NCBI RefSeq assembly: GCF_006349365.1
Contig: NZ_CP040899.1
Coordinates: 2,542,001-2,606,000 of the forward strand
Direction of reading: 5' to 3'
Source of the DNA: Georgenia wutianyii
Lineage (GTDB): Bacteria; Actinomycetota; Actinomycetes; Actinomycetales; Actinomycetaceae
DNA length: 64,000 nt
Below are positions 27,119 through 36,350 of the stretch, one piece after another. The number at the start of each line of letters is the position of its first letter. Position 1 is the first letter of the stretch. The position numbers and the translations under genes were made by a program. The notes beneath the pieces were generated by a model. It made no database searches, was not told where the DNA came from, and saw only the letters and a program-made list of their open reading frames with translations.

Positions 27119-27922
27119 TCAGTCCACGGGGATGATGACGCCCTGGTACTGCTCGGCGAGGAAGTCGGCCATCTCGTCGGAGGTGAGCAGCTCGTAGAGG
27201 GTCGCGATCCGCGGGTCGTCGGCGAGCTCGGGGGTCGTCGACAGCACGTTGTAGTACTCGCTGTCGCTCTCCTCGGCGAGGATCATCTTGTCCTCACCCA
27301 GCCCGGCCGGCAGGGCGAACGCGGCGGTGACGATCGCGGCGTCCTGGTCCTCCACGGCCCGCGGCAGTGTCGCGTTCTCGATCTCGACGAACTCGATGTT
27401 GCGCGGGTTGGAGGTGATGTCGGCGATGGTGATCGGCTCGTCGGTGACCTCGATGAGGCCGTGCGCGGCGAGCAGCTTGAGCGCACGGCCCTCGTTCGTC
27501 GGGTCGTTCGGGATCGCGATGGACGCGCCGTCGGGCAGCTCGTCGAGGGAGGCGTAGTCGCCCGAGTACAGGCCCATGCGCGGCAGGTACACCTCGCCGA
27601 CCGAGACGAGCTCCTCCCCGGCGGCCTCGTTGAAGGTCTCCATGAACGTCGTGTTCTGGAAGAGGTTGGCGTCGACGTCGCCGTCGACGACGGCCGGGTT
27701 CGGCGTGTTGTAGTCACTGAACTCGACGAACTCGACGGTGAGGCCCTCGGCCGGGGCGAGCTCCTCGGCGACGAACTTGAGCATGTCCCCGGCGGGGACG
27801 GCGAGCGCCCCGACGCGGATGGTGTCGGACTCGGCTGCCGAGCCGCCGTCGTCGTCCCCTCCGCAGGCGGTGAGCGCGAGGGCGGCGAGGAGGGCGACGG
27901 GGAGCGTGCGGGTGATGCGCAT
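27119..27922 (-). CDS. metQ: MetQ-type methionine-binding lipoprotein
   Basis: This 267-residue NlpA-family lipoprotein has lipobox LALTAC and Cys20. VEFVEFSDYNTPNPAVVDGD and VDANLFQNTTF are the characteristic MetQ segments, and PNDPTNEGRALKLLAAHGLI continues the match. It captures methionine or a derivative for the MetN-MetI transporter encoded upstream on the same strand. The gene is 13 bp downstream of metI. Confidence 0.92.
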   Translation of the reverse strand: MRITRTLPVALLAALALTACGGDDDGGSAAESDTIRVGALAVPAGDMLKFVAEELAPAEGLTVEFVEFSDYNTPNPAVVDGDVDANLFQNTTFMETFNEAAGEELVSVGEVYLPRMGLYSGDYASLDELPDGASIAIPNDPTNEGRALKLLAAHGLIEVTDEPITIADITSNPRNIEFVEIENATLPRAVEDQDAAIVTAAFALPAGLGEDKMILAEESDSEYYNVLSTTPELADDPRIATLYELLTSDEMADFLAEQYQGVIIPVD

Positions 27923-27934
27923 GGGTTCTCTTTC

Positions 27935-28636
27935 TCAGCGGTGTGACGTGCGTCGGGCGATGAAGCTGCCGATGCTCTGGAGGATCTGGACGAGCAGGAC
28001 GAGGACCACGACGACGACGAGCATGTAGTCGAGGCTGTAGCGCTGGTACCCGTAGCGGAAGGCGACGTCCCCGAGCCCGCCGCCGCCCACGGCGCCGACC
28101 ATCGCGGAGTAGCCGATGAGCCCGACGACGGTGGTCGAGAGCCCGAGGGTGAGGGCGGGGACGGCCTCGGCGAGGAGGACCTTGAAGAGGATGGTGCGCT
28201 TCGTCGCCCCGAGGGAGACTGCGGCGTCGACGATCCCGCGCGGCACCTCACGGACGGCGATCTCGACGAGCCGCGCGAAGAACGGGATGCCGGCGACGGT
28301 GAGCGGGACGATCGCGGCGGTCGGACCGATGAACGTGCCGACGACCGCCCGGGTGAAGGGGATGAGCAGGATCATGAGGATGATGAACGGGATGGACCGC
28401 CCGACGTTGACGACGACGTCGAGCACCCGGTTCACCACCTTCCCCAGCGCCAGCGAGCCGAAGGGCTTGGCGTAGAGGCCGCCGCGCTCGGTGGTGACGA
28501 GCAGGACGCCGATCGCCGTGCCGACGACGATGGTGAGGAGCAGGGCGACGAAGACCATGTAGAGGGTCTGCCAGGTCGCGTGGATGACGATGCCGAAGAG
28601 GTCGGACCAGAACTCCGGGGCGTCGCGGTCGATCAT
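27935..28636 (-). CDS. metI: MetI-type methionine ABC permease
   Basis: This 233-residue permease has about five to six helices. GRSIPFIILMILLIPFTRAVVG is diagnostic for MetI and the EAA-like loop is VDAAVSLGATKRTILFKVLL. The start overlaps the metN stop by 4 bp (ATGA). It forms the membrane channel of the MetNIQ importer. Confidence 0.93.
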   Translation of the reverse strand: MIDRDAPEFWSDLFGIVIHATWQTLYMVFVALLLTIVVGTAIGVLLVTTERGGLYAKPFGSLALGKVVNRVLDVVVNVGRSIPFIILMILLIPFTRAVVGTFIGPTAAIVPLTVAGIPFFARLVEIAVREVPRGIVDAAVSLGATKRTILFKVLLAEAVPALTLGLSTTVVGLIGYSAMVGAVGGGGLGDVAFRYGYQRYSLDYMLVVVVVLVLLVQILQSIGSFIARRTSHR

Positions 28637-29619
28637 CGGACCACCTCCACGAACAGGCCCTGCTCGCGCAGGTAGGTGAGGGCGCGCTCGACCTCGTCGG
28701 CGCTGCCGGGGATCTCCAGCCGGGTGCGGCCGGTCTGGGTGCCGCCGTGGATCGTCTCGATCGCGGCGCCGAGGATGGCGACGTCGATGCCCTGGTCACG
28801 GGCGAGCTTGGCGATGACCGGCTCGGAGGACGTCTGCTTGGTGAAGGTGATGTCGACGATGCGGTGGCCGCGGTCCGGGGGGAGCTCGCCGAGCTCGAAG
28901 AGGGCGGCGGCCAGGCGGGAGCCGGGGGTGGTGATGAGCTGCTCCATCGCCCCGTTCTCGATGATCCGGCCGTGCTCCATGAGCGCCGCGGAGTCGCAGA
29001 TGCGCTTGATGACGTCCATCTCGTGGGTGATGAGGAGGACGGTGAGGCCGAGCTCGCGCGACAGGCGGCGGATGAGGTCGAGGACCGAGCGGGTGGTCTC
29101 CGGGTCGAGGGCCGAGGTGGCCTCGTCGGAGAGGAGGACGCGCGGGTTGTCGGCCAGGGCGCGGGCGATGCCGACGCGCTGCTTCTGCCCGCCGGAGAGC
29201 TGGGCGGGGTAGGCGTCGGCGCGGTCGGCCAGGCCGACGAGGTCGAGGATCTCCTGGGCGCGGCGGCGGCGGGCGCCGCGGCCGGTGCCGGCGATCTCCA
29301 GGGTGAGCTCGACGTTGCCGAGGGCGGTGCGCGAGGAGAGGAGGTTGAAGTGCTGGAAGATCATCCCGGCCCGGCGGCGGGCCTCGCGCAGCTCCTTGCC
29401 GCGCAGCTCGGAGATCGTCGCTCCGGCGACGGTGACCGTGCCCGAGTCGGGCTGCTCGAGGGCGTTCACGGTGCGGATGAGCGTGGACTTGCCGGCGCCC
29501 GACTGGCCGACGATCCCGAAGATCTCCCCGGGCTCCACGTGCAGCGAGACGTGGTCGAGCGCGTGGACCTCTCCGCCGGGGGTGCGGAAGGTCTTGGACA
29601 CCTCGACGAGGTCGATCAC
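28633..29619 (-). CDS. metN: MetN-type methionine ABC ATPase
   Basis: This 328-residue ATPase has Walker A GQSGAGKST (38-46), signature LSGGQKQRVGIARALA and Walker B RVLLSDEATSALD. The C-terminal 80 residues form the NIL domain, which in MetN binds methionine and inhibits transport. I chose the GTG at 29619 behind CCAGGAGGACC; an in-frame ATG 57 bases upstream is possible but lacks a ribosome site. It is the first gene of metNIQ. Confidence 0.93.
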   Translation of the reverse strand: MIDLVEVSKTFRTPGGEVHALDHVSLHVEPGEIFGIVGQSGAGKSTLIRTVNALEQPDSGTVTVAGATISELRGKELREARRRAGMIFQHFNLLSSRTALGNVELTLEIAGTGRGARRRRAQEILDLVGLADRADAYPAQLSGGQKQRVGIARALADNPRVLLSDEATSALDPETTRSVLDLIRRLSRELGLTVLLITHEMDVIKRICDSAALMEHGRIIENGAMEQLITTPGSRLAAALFELGELPPDRGHRIVDITFTKQTSSEPVIAKLARDQGIDVAILGAAIETIHGGTQTGRTRLEIPGSADEVERALTYLREQGLFVEVVR

Positions 29620-29974
29620 ACCGGTCCTCCTGGGATCGCTGGACGCGCGCGGGGTTGCGGCGCGTCGCGGCATGCCCAGGTTCGACCGGTGGAGCGGGCC
29701 AAGTCCAACGAGAGAGACGGCGATCTCACGATGTGGCCTGTGATGTGTTCGGAGTCGTGGCACCGGGCTCCCGTCGCACCTTGCCACCCGAGGCGCTGGA
29801 CGACCCATCCGCGACCTCTGACCGACCTGATCGGTGCTCACCCAAGGGCTTGGCGGAGGCCTGTACATGAGCCGTCTAGGGCTCACCCTCCCTACGTGGT
29901 CCTGCGTATTGGCCTGTCTCCCACACGGACGCATCCTGGGTCGAGGGGCACACCCGCCACGGAAGGAGCAGCTC
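29620..29974. other. 355-bp divergent intergenic region, no gene seen
   Basis: This gap separates metN (minus) from the patatin gene (plus) and must hold both promoters. I looked for a SAM riboswitch on the metN side and could not find the conserved core. A second ribosome site (CGGAGG, 29854-29859) precedes an in-frame ATG at 29867, which would extend the patatin protein by 36 residues. Base composition begins to change towards higher A+T in the right half. Confidence 0.5.
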
Positions 29975-32728
29975 ATGCTTTCGAGTCGAGTGCTGGTCGA
30001 GCGGCTGGCACCTACGGCGCCGCTTCCTCGGCTGCCGCACATCCCTTTCGAAGCACTCGCCGCCGGCGGAGCATGGGGCGGGGAAGAGGCTCTCCAGGCG
30101 GTTGAGGTCGCTGCGGACTCACGGCCGCGTGTCGCGACAGTGGCACTCGAGCTCATGGATGCACTGTCGGCAGACACCCCGTCCGCCGACATCGCTATCG
30201 GCCTTTTCGGCACCCGGGCCGATCCGGACCTCGTCACCCTTCAGATCGACTACCTGCGCTCATGCTTCGGCGTGGCCTACCTCCTCGCCGCCGGGGGTGT
30301 CGACGTCGGGCCCTGGGCCGAGCGGATTGCACTCGCGTGCGCGTCTGCGCGCCCCGTTGGCCAGGCGCTCCGGTCAATGTTCGTCGCGGACGGAGCTGGC
30401 GTGCCCGCCCCTGGTGAGCCCACCCGGAAGGACAGCGTGCGTCCTGCGCGTGAGCAGGACCCACTCGACCGGCTCCGTCCCGCAGGGTCGACGGTCCCAT
30501 CCGTCAGAGGCCTGACGTCGACCTCCAGGCTCACACTCGGCGAGAACTTCCGGAAGAAGTCGTCGGTCCGAGCAGTGGAAGCAGCGCTCACCGTCTTCGG
30601 CACCGCGGTGGGCCGATCAGTACCCGTTCCTGCCGGTCGGGTGAGCCTCGTCGACCCGGTCGATGCCACGCCGGGAGAGCAAGTCGTGATCACCGGGGTG
30701 TCATTCGGTCCGCCGTCCTCCCGCGCCGTGCAGTTCAGCGGGAGCGGCGATGTGCGCGTGTCCGGTGAGGACGCTATCGAGTGGACGGACACACAAGTCC
30801 GAGTCGCCGTTCCTGCGGGGGCACGCCCTGGCCCCGTCGCAGTCGTCGAGGAGTCTCACACGACCGGGCCAGAGGGCGACACGGTGGCTGAGATCGTCAC
30901 GACGCTGGAGCCCTACCTTTCCGCCGCCGCTGCGGCTCCGGTGCGCGTCGTGCTCGCCTCGCTCGCACCCCCCGCCCTCGCTGTCGTCGCCAGGGCAGCG
31001 GACGTCGCACATTGGGGGCCACCTGAGATCCTGGAGTTCACGATCGAGCCGGGACCCGACTTCAGCCCCGGACAGACCGTCACCCTGCGGTGGCGTACGA
31101 AGGGCGCCGACGAGGTCGAGATCGGGACGCGGCAGCTCTCAGGCGTTCACGAGTTGCCTATCCCACGCCCGCCGCTCCCGCTGTCGGGTGCCGTCACCGT
31201 CACCATTCCGGGGACCAGGTCATGGACCGCCGAGTACGCCGTCATCGCGCACAACACGCGGGGTGCAGGCACCAGCACCAGTGCCTACAAGACGATCGTG
31301 GTGCGTATGGCGCAACGGACGGGCCTCGCTCTCGGGGGCGGGGGCACGCGCGGCGATTTCCAGGTGGGCGCGCTCCAGTACCTCTACGACGAGCGCGGGT
31401 ACCGTCCCGACGCGATCGTCGGCACCTCTGTGGGGGCGATCAACGCTGTCGACCTCGCAATGGGCGACGACCCCGGCCGCCACGCCGCCACGAGACTCCG
31501 AGCCAGCTGGGACGCCCTCACCGATGAGAGCAGCATGTGGGAGGAGGAGCCATGGGTCTCGGGACTCAAGGCAGATGCAAAGACCGCGCTCGGCCAGCTC
31601 TCATGGCAAGGTCTCCTACTCCTGCCCTATGCCGCGATCCGCGGCGTGCTCGCCGTCAGTGAGATCGGCGCGGCGGCAGCGCGTCCGGGAAGCGCGATCT
31701 TCAACCTCCTCCCGATCGCGCGACGGCTGAACGCCGCCTTCGACCGCTCGAAACTGCAGGCATCGAGGATTGCGCTGCGGCTAGTGTCGGTAAGCCTCGA
31801 GACCGGAGAGGTCGTCCAGGTCGACGAACGCGCAAACCTGACCTTTCCCGGCCCAGATCCGCAACGTCCGACGTTTCCCCCTTTCCCGCCGGTCCCGGTC
31901 ACCGTGCCGCTCGGAGCCTTGGCCTCGGCAAGCATGCCCGGCATCTTTCCTGCTCTGCCGCTCGGCAACCACATGTGTGTCGACGGCGGCGTCCGCGACG
32001 TCGTGCCTGTGCGGATTGCGGTCGAAGAGCTCGGCTGCCACGAGGTCATCGCCCTCCGGTGCAGCGCGCCGGTAGAAATTCAGCAGATGGATCCCACTCG
32101 GACCTTTGCCCAGGTCATGGCCCGAGCAGTCCTCGGCATCACCTTCGACGAGGTCGCCGACGACGATGTCAGGCCGCCTGCCTGGGGCCGAGCTGTCACG
32201 GTCCACGAGATACGCCCCACCTTCGACCTCCACGACCCGATGGTGGTGGAACCCGGACTCATCCGCATCGCAGCCGACTACGGATGGATGAGGGCCGCCG
32301 ACGTGCTCGGTGTGCCAAGTCCCAAGACCGCTCGCGCGAAAGACCTTTCCGACCGCATCACCAGACTCCGTGTCTACAACTGGCAACTGACCTGGCGTGC
32401 GTTCGGAAAGGGCAACCATCCCGATCCTCACCGCGGGTTCGCCGACTTCATCCTCGCCGGAACATCTGGCAAGCCTCCCGTCACGGGCTTCAAGTCGGCG
32501 CACGATCCCGACGCCGTCCGAGCGATCCGACGGAACTGCCTCGCGATCCGATCGGCACTCGAAGAGAGACTCCGCGAACAGATCCCGATCCCCTCCGCCA
32601 GCGTTCACTCGGGGTGGTTCCGGGAGTGGGAGACAGTCAGCGGCGATCACCCGATGCCAGATCCATGGGGGTTCTTCGTCAGCGTCGCGGGCAATGTGGA
32701 CGCTCAGCCGAAGCCCTCCGAGCTGTAG
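29975..32728 (+). CDS. Patatin-like phospholipase with N-terminal extension
   Basis: This is a 917-residue protein. Residues 1-200 are unrecognised. Residues about 220-310 look like an IPT/TIG or Ig-type domain (PVDATPGEQVVITGVSFGPP). About 350-440 is a second beta domain. The patatin domain follows: oxyanion loop GGGGTRGDFQVGAL from 452, nucleophile Ser485 in GTSVG and Asp670 in VDGGVRD, so the dyad is intact. The last 200 residues are unknown. No signal peptide is evident. The ATG at 29975 has GGAAGGAG; an in-frame ATG at 29867 is the alternative. Codon use is less GC-extreme than in its neighbours, suggesting acquisition. The substrate is probably a lipid ester. Confidence 0.82.
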   Translation: MLSSRVLVERLAPTAPLPRLPHIPFEALAAGGAWGGEEALQAVEVAADSRPRVATVALELMDALSADTPSADIAIGLFGTRADPDLVTLQIDYLRSCFGVAYLLAAGGVDVGPWAERIALACASARPVGQALRSMFVADGAGVPAPGEPTRKDSVRPAREQDPLDRLRPAGSTVPSVRGLTSTSRLTLGENFRKKSSVRAVEAALTVFGTAVGRSVPVPAGRVSLVDPVDATPGEQVVITGVSFGPPSSRAVQFSGSGDVRVSGEDAIEWTDTQVRVAVPAGARPGPVAVVEESHTTGPEGDTVAEIVTTLEPYLSAAAAAPVRVVLASLAPPALAVVARAADVAHWGPPEILEFTIEPGPDFSPGQTVTLRWRTKGADEVEIGTRQLSGVHELPIPRPPLPLSGAVTVTIPGTRSWTAEYAVIAHNTRGAGTSTSAYKTIVVRMAQRTGLALGGGGTRGDFQVGALQYLYDERGYRPDAIVGTSVGAINAVDLAMGDDPGRHAATRLRASWDALTDESSMWEEEPWVSGLKADAKTALGQLSWQGLLLLPYAAIRGVLAVSEIGAAAARPGSAIFNLLPIARRLNAAFDRSKLQASRIALRLVSVSLETGEVVQVDERANLTFPGPDPQRPTFPPFPPVPVTVPLGALASASMPGIFPALPLGNHMCVDGGVRDVVPVRIAVEELGCHEVIALRCSAPVEIQQMDPTRTFAQVMARAVLGITFDEVADDDVRPPAWGRAVTVHEIRPTFDLHDPMVVEPGLIRIAADYGWMRAADVLGVPSPKTARAKDLSDRITRLRVYNWQLTWRAFGKGNHPDPHRGFADFILAGTSGKPPVTGFKSAHDPDAVRAIRRNCLAIRSALEERLREQIPIPSASVHSGWFREWETVSGDHPMPDPWGFFVSVAGNVDAQPKPSEL

Positions 32729-32840
32729 ACGGGACGGTGATTCTCCGCCGTCCAGTACGCCGGGGAACGTTGACGCCCCCGCCCCCGCCCCCGACCATAG
32801 GGAGAGCCGGGCGCTTGTGAGGCTGCGCAGGGGGCGACAG

Positions 32841-33611
32841 ATGCGAATGCGACGGCTGGCGTCCTGGCTGGATTTCGCCGGGGACTGCCTCCAGAGCCTT
32901 GAGAGCGAGGTCGACTGGTTGACGGTCGGCGATCTTCTCGCCACGCTTCTCCACGCACCGACTGCGGGACTGTTCACATGGAGCCCGCGCGTCGCCGGCT
33001 CAGTGACCGCCTTCGAGAGATCGCCCGAGCCACTCCTGCCGGACATCGCCTCTCGGGCGTCTGATTCCCACCCTCTCGCCCTGCACTATGTGAGAACTCG
33101 CACGTCAGGCGTCACTGCCATCCACGAGGTCGAGACGACTGCCGAAGGACGGCGATACGTCTCCGAGCTTCGAGCGGTCGGGATGGATCAGCACCTCTGG
33201 ATACCGGTGCCCTCGGAAGGCCGGATGCTGCAGGTATGCGGAGCGTGCCGCGCCGCCGATCGGTTCACCGGCGACGAGCACGGCGACGCGGTGGCGGTCC
33301 AGCGGCTGCTCGTGGGCGTCGTCAAGCACTCACAAGCCGTACATTCATGGAGGGGGACGCCGGGCGGGTTGTCCGATCACCGGCTCGCCACGGCGGCGGA
33401 GTGGCATCTGACCGCCCGCGAGGTGCTCGTGCTTGACCTCGGCTCGCGCGGAATGACCTCCGCGGCGATCGCTCGCGCCCTGTCGATCTCGCCGCGCACC
33501 GTGGAAAAGCACTTCGAGAACACCTACCGCAAACTCGGCACACGCGATCGGATCTCAGCCGTCCTGCGCGCCCAGTCATCCGGTGTCCTCACCGCGAGAA
33601 GGACGAACTAG
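32841..33611 (+). CDS. LuxR-type response regulator-like protein
   Basis: This is a 256-residue protein. The C-terminal HTH is typical LuxR/FixJ: LTAREVLVLDLGSRG, then SAAIARALSISPRTVEKHFE and NTYRKLGTRDRISAV. The N-terminal 170 residues lack receiver-domain aspartates and may be a GAF-like sensor. The ATG at 32841 follows AGGGGG; a GTG at 32817 is also possible. It lies 112 bp after the patatin gene on the same strand, across a run of three GCCCCC units, and shares its composition, so the two may be a regulated unit. Confidence 0.82.
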   Translation: MRMRRLASWLDFAGDCLQSLESEVDWLTVGDLLATLLHAPTAGLFTWSPRVAGSVTAFERSPEPLLPDIASRASDSHPLALHYVRTRTSGVTAIHEVETTAEGRRYVSELRAVGMDQHLWIPVPSEGRMLQVCGACRAADRFTGDEHGDAVAVQRLLVGVVKHSQAVHSWRGTPGGLSDHRLATAAEWHLTAREVLVLDLGSRGMTSAAIARALSISPRTVEKHFENTYRKLGTRDRISAVLRAQSSGVLTARRTN

Positions 33612-33639
33612 CGATCGTCGCCCGTCGTCGAACGCGAAA

Positions 33640-33671
33640 GGCGCGCCGCGTCCTGGGACGTGGCGCGCCTC
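33640..33671. terminator. Bidirectional terminator between luxR and ABC exporter
   Basis: AGGCGCGCC (33640-33648) pairs with GGCGCGCCT (33663-33671), and the stem continues inward through CGTCC/GGACG with one G-U pair. It lies between convergent genes and is a likely terminator for both. Confidence 0.75.
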
Positions 33672-33685
33672 GGCGGAGGGGCCGG

Positions 33686-34423
33686 CTAGCTCGCGACCGG
33701 CGAGAGCCTTCCGTCGACCATCTCGACGACGCGGTCGCAGTGCTCGAGGACGTCGTGGTCGTGGGTGACCATGACGACGGCGATGCCCCGCTCGTGGCAG
33801 CGCTCGGCGAGCAGCTCGACGATCTCGTGGCTGCGCGCCCGGTCGAGCGCCGCGGTGGGCTCGTCGACGAGCATGAGGCCGGGCTCGTTGACCAGGGCCC
33901 GGGCGATGCCCACGCGCTGGCGCTCCCCGCCGGAGAGCTCACCGGGCCGGTGGCCGGCGCGGTGGCTCATCCCGACGGCCTCGAGCAACGGCATCGGGTC
34001 GAACCCGCGGGCGCCGGGGCGCCCGGAGATGCGGCGCGCGAGGCGCAGCTGGTCGGCCGCGGTGAGCGCGGGCACGAGGTTGCCGGACTGGAAGACGAAG
34101 CCGAGCCGGCGACGTCGGAAGCCGGCGAGCGCGCCCTGCCCTCGCTCGCGCAGCGCGGCGAGGTCCTCGCCGAGGACGTGGACGTCCCCGGAGGTCGGGG
34201 CGGCGAGGGCGCCGGCGACGGCGAGCAGGGAGGACTTGCCCGCGCCGGAGGGGCCGACGACGGCGACGAGCTCGCCGGGGAGGACCTCCAGGCTCACCGA
34301 GTCCATCGCGCGGACCTTGCCCGCGCCGTCGCCGACCTCGAGGGTGACGTCGCGCAGCAGCAGGGCCACGTCGGCCGAGGGGGCGTCGTTCATCGTGTTC
34401 CGGGTGCTCTCGGCGGTGCTCAT
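33686..34423 (-). CDS. ABC transporter ATP-binding protein, MacB/LolD type
   Basis: This 245-residue ATPase has Walker A GPSGAGKSS, signature ELSGGERQRVGIARALV and Walker B LMLVDEPTAALD. Its size and the FtsX-type partner place it in the LolCDE/MacB exporter group. Its start overlaps the permease stop (ATGA). It powers the export or membrane-extraction function of the permease. Confidence 0.9.
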   Translation of the reverse strand: MSTAESTRNTMNDAPSADVALLLRDVTLEVGDGAGKVRAMDSVSLEVLPGELVAVVGPSGAGKSSLLAVAGALAAPTSGDVHVLGEDLAALRERGQGALAGFRRRRLGFVFQSGNLVPALTAADQLRLARRISGRPGARGFDPMPLLEAVGMSHRAGHRPGELSGGERQRVGIARALVNEPGLMLVDEPTAALDRARSHEIVELLAERCHERGIAVVMVTHDHDVLEHCDRVVEMVDGRLSPVAS

Positions 34424-35571
34424 CGGGCGCCTCCCAGCGCGGTGATCGGTTCGATGCGGGTGACTCGCAGGACGGCGACAGCCGCCCCGAGCAGGCCGAG
34501 GAAGATGGTCAGCGCCGAGGCGACGGCGATGGCCGGGGCCTCCAGCGCGAACGGCATGCCCTCGGGCATGAGGGACCCGAGGCCCACCCCGACACCGACG
34601 CCGAGCGCGGTGAAGACGAGGAGGAGGATCGCCGCCTGGGCCAGGCCGTCACGCAGGAGGTAGCGGGCCGAGGCGCCCATGGCGCGGAGCACGGCCAGCT
34701 CGTGGCTGCGCTGGATGGTCCACACGGTGAAGAACGCGCCGACGACGAGCGCGCCGATCGCGTAGAGGAACCACTGGATCATCTGGAGCGTGAGGGTCTC
34801 GGCCTGGTAGCCCGGGGAGGCGTTGAAGGACTCCTTCAGGCTCATCGTCGTCGTCTCGGCGGCAGCGTCACCGGCGACGTAGTCCCCGGCGGCGACGGCG
34901 GAGCCGTCCTCGCCGCGCAGGCCGATGACGGAGAACTCGGCGAAGTCGAGGCCGGCGAGGTCCTCGGCGCTCGGCGTCCTCCCCCCGGGCGCCTGCCCGG
35001 CGGCGATGAGCTGCCACGTCTCGAGCGGGAGGTATGCGACGTCGACGTGGCCGAAGGTGGCCTGGTCCTCGGTGAAGCCGACGACCTCGAGCTCGGTGTC
35101 GATGCGGTCGAGGGTGACGACGGTGCCGAGCTCGAGCCCGTCCGCGGTGCCCGAGACGACGATGCCGGCGGGCTCCCCGACACCCTCACCCTCGGCGACC
35201 TCGGGTGCGAGGAAGGAGTCGGGCTCGACGCCGAAGAGCGTGAGGTCGACCTGCTCGCCGGAGTCGGTCACGGCGTTGACGATGGAGGCGCCCATCGGGC
35301 TCGCCTCGGCGACGCCGGGCTGGTCGCGCCACGCCTCGAGCTGGGTCTCGTCGACGACCGAGCGGGAGAAGGCGTTGTCGGCCTTGGTGCCGGCGTCGAA
35401 GGCGAAGGCGGTCGAGGACGGCAGGGCCTTGAGGCCCGAGACGCCGTCGTTGACGAGGCCCGCGGACAGGCCGGAGAGAAGGACCATGAGCACGGCGATG
35501 AGCGCGATGACCACGCCCATGAGACTGAACCGGCCCCTGGCGAACGTGAGCTCGCGCAGTGCAAGGAACAT
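34420..35571 (-). CDS. ABC transporter permease, FtsX/LolC-type
   Basis: This 383-residue permease has one N-terminal helix (SLMGVVIALIAVLMVLLSGL), a large extracytoplasmic domain of about 230 residues and three C-terminal helices starting near MIQWFLYAIGALVVGAF. The FtsX family loop ELAVLRAMGASARYLLRDGL is present. The start ATG follows AAAGGT. The promoter region upstream contains phased TGTC repeats, likely bound by the TetR protein encoded just beyond. Confidence 0.88.
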   Translation of the reverse strand: MFLALRELTFARGRFSLMGVVIALIAVLMVLLSGLSAGLVNDGVSGLKALPSSTAFAFDAGTKADNAFSRSVVDETQLEAWRDQPGVAEASPMGASIVNAVTDSGEQVDLTLFGVEPDSFLAPEVAEGEGVGEPAGIVVSGTADGLELGTVVTLDRIDTELEVVGFTEDQATFGHVDVAYLPLETWQLIAAGQAPGGRTPSAEDLAGLDFAEFSVIGLRGEDGSAVAAGDYVAGDAAAETTTMSLKESFNASPGYQAETLTLQMIQWFLYAIGALVVGAFFTVWTIQRSHELAVLRAMGASARYLLRDGLAQAAILLLVFTALGVGVGVGLGSLMPEGMPFALEAPAIAVASALTIFLGLLGAAVAVLRVTRIEPITALGGAR

Positions 35572-35632
35572 GTGGTGACCTTTGGTGTTGCTGGCGACCG
35601 GCACCGCTGCGGGCGCTGCGCCCGCGCCAGGA

Positions 35633-35673
35633 TGTCGACACCATGTCGGAATGATGTCGACATTGTGTCCACA
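35633..35673. promoter_or_regulatory. Four TGTC boxes in 11-bp phase, likely TetR operator array
   Basis: TGTCGACA, TGTCGGAA, TGTCGACA and TGTCCACA start at 35633, 35644, 35655 and 35666, exactly 11 bp apart. GATGTCGACA therefore repeats at 35631 and 35653. All boxes lie on one helix face in the 129-bp gap between the TetR gene and the ABC operon. The palindromic boxes are each an 8-bp half or full site. Regulation of the exporter by the neighbouring TetR is inferred. Confidence 0.65.
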
Positions 35674-35700
35674 AAAGCCGTCCCTGCACAAGGTGCCTGG

Positions 35701-36297
35701 TCAGACCGGGCGGCCGCTGCCCCCGAGCTCGCGGACCAGCGGTCCGAGGACGGCACAGAGGCGGGCGACGGCGACGTCGCGCCCCTTTCCCGACTCCAGG
35801 AGGAGCGTGGCGCCGTGCACGACGGCGTTGACGAGCTCGGCGACCTCGTCCGGCGCCTCGACGTCGAGCGCGGCCAGGGCGGCGATGAGCGGCCCCTGGA
35901 CCTCGCGGTGCATGAGGGCGGCCTGCTCGTCGAGCGCCTCCCCCGGCTCGAGCGCGGCGAGCGCGCTACCGACGGCGTGGGCCCCCTCGTCCACGAGGTC
36001 GAGGTTGGCGACCGCGTAGGCGATGATGCGGTCGGCGTCGGTCGGCGCTGCGGCCATCGCCGCGCGGATGCGCTCGGTCCACCGCGGGTAGACGTCGCGC
36101 ACCATCGCCTGCAGGAGCTCGCGCTTGGAGCCGAAGTACTGGTAGGCGCTCGTACGGGCGAGGCCGGCGCGCCCGGCGACGTCGGAGAGGCTGGGCGGCT
36201 CCCCCGTCTCGAGGAGGATGGCGTGCGCAGCGTCGAGCAGGGCACGCTCGCGCGCCGCTCTGTGTTCGGCGACGGTCGCCGCGGAGATCCTGGGCAC
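35701..36297 (-). CDS. TetR-family transcriptional regulator
   Basis: This 198-residue regulator has HTH SLSDVAGRAGLARTSAYQYF, then GSKRELLQAMV. The C-terminal ligand domain is typical. The start is a GTG giving VPRISAATVAEHRA; TATGGT lies eight bases upstream, so the transcript may be leaderless. It is on the same strand as, and directly upstream of, the ABC exporter, with the phased TGTC array between them. It probably represses that exporter. Confidence 0.85.
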   Translation of the reverse strand: MPRISAATVAEHRAARERALLDAAHAILLETGEPPSLSDVAGRAGLARTSAYQYFGSKRELLQAMVRDVYPRWTERIRAAMAAAPTDADRIIAYAVANLDLVDEGAHAVGSALAALEPGEALDEQAALMHREVQGPLIAALAALDVEAPDEVAELVNAVVHGATLLLESGKGRDVAVARLCAVLGPLVRELGGSGRPV

Positions 36298-36350
36298 GAC
36301 ACCGAACCATACGCCCGACTCGACGCCGAGTGGTGCCGTCCCGCAAACGC

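Noticed and set aside
29620..29760. SAM riboswitch before metN
   Set aside because: I could not find the conserved SAM-I or SAM-IV core; only generic GC-rich sequence is visible.
29975..32728. Patatin gene as part of a CBASS-type defence system
   Set aside because: No nucleotidyltransferase, ubiquitin-like or accessory gene is nearby; the LuxR neighbour alone is not enough.
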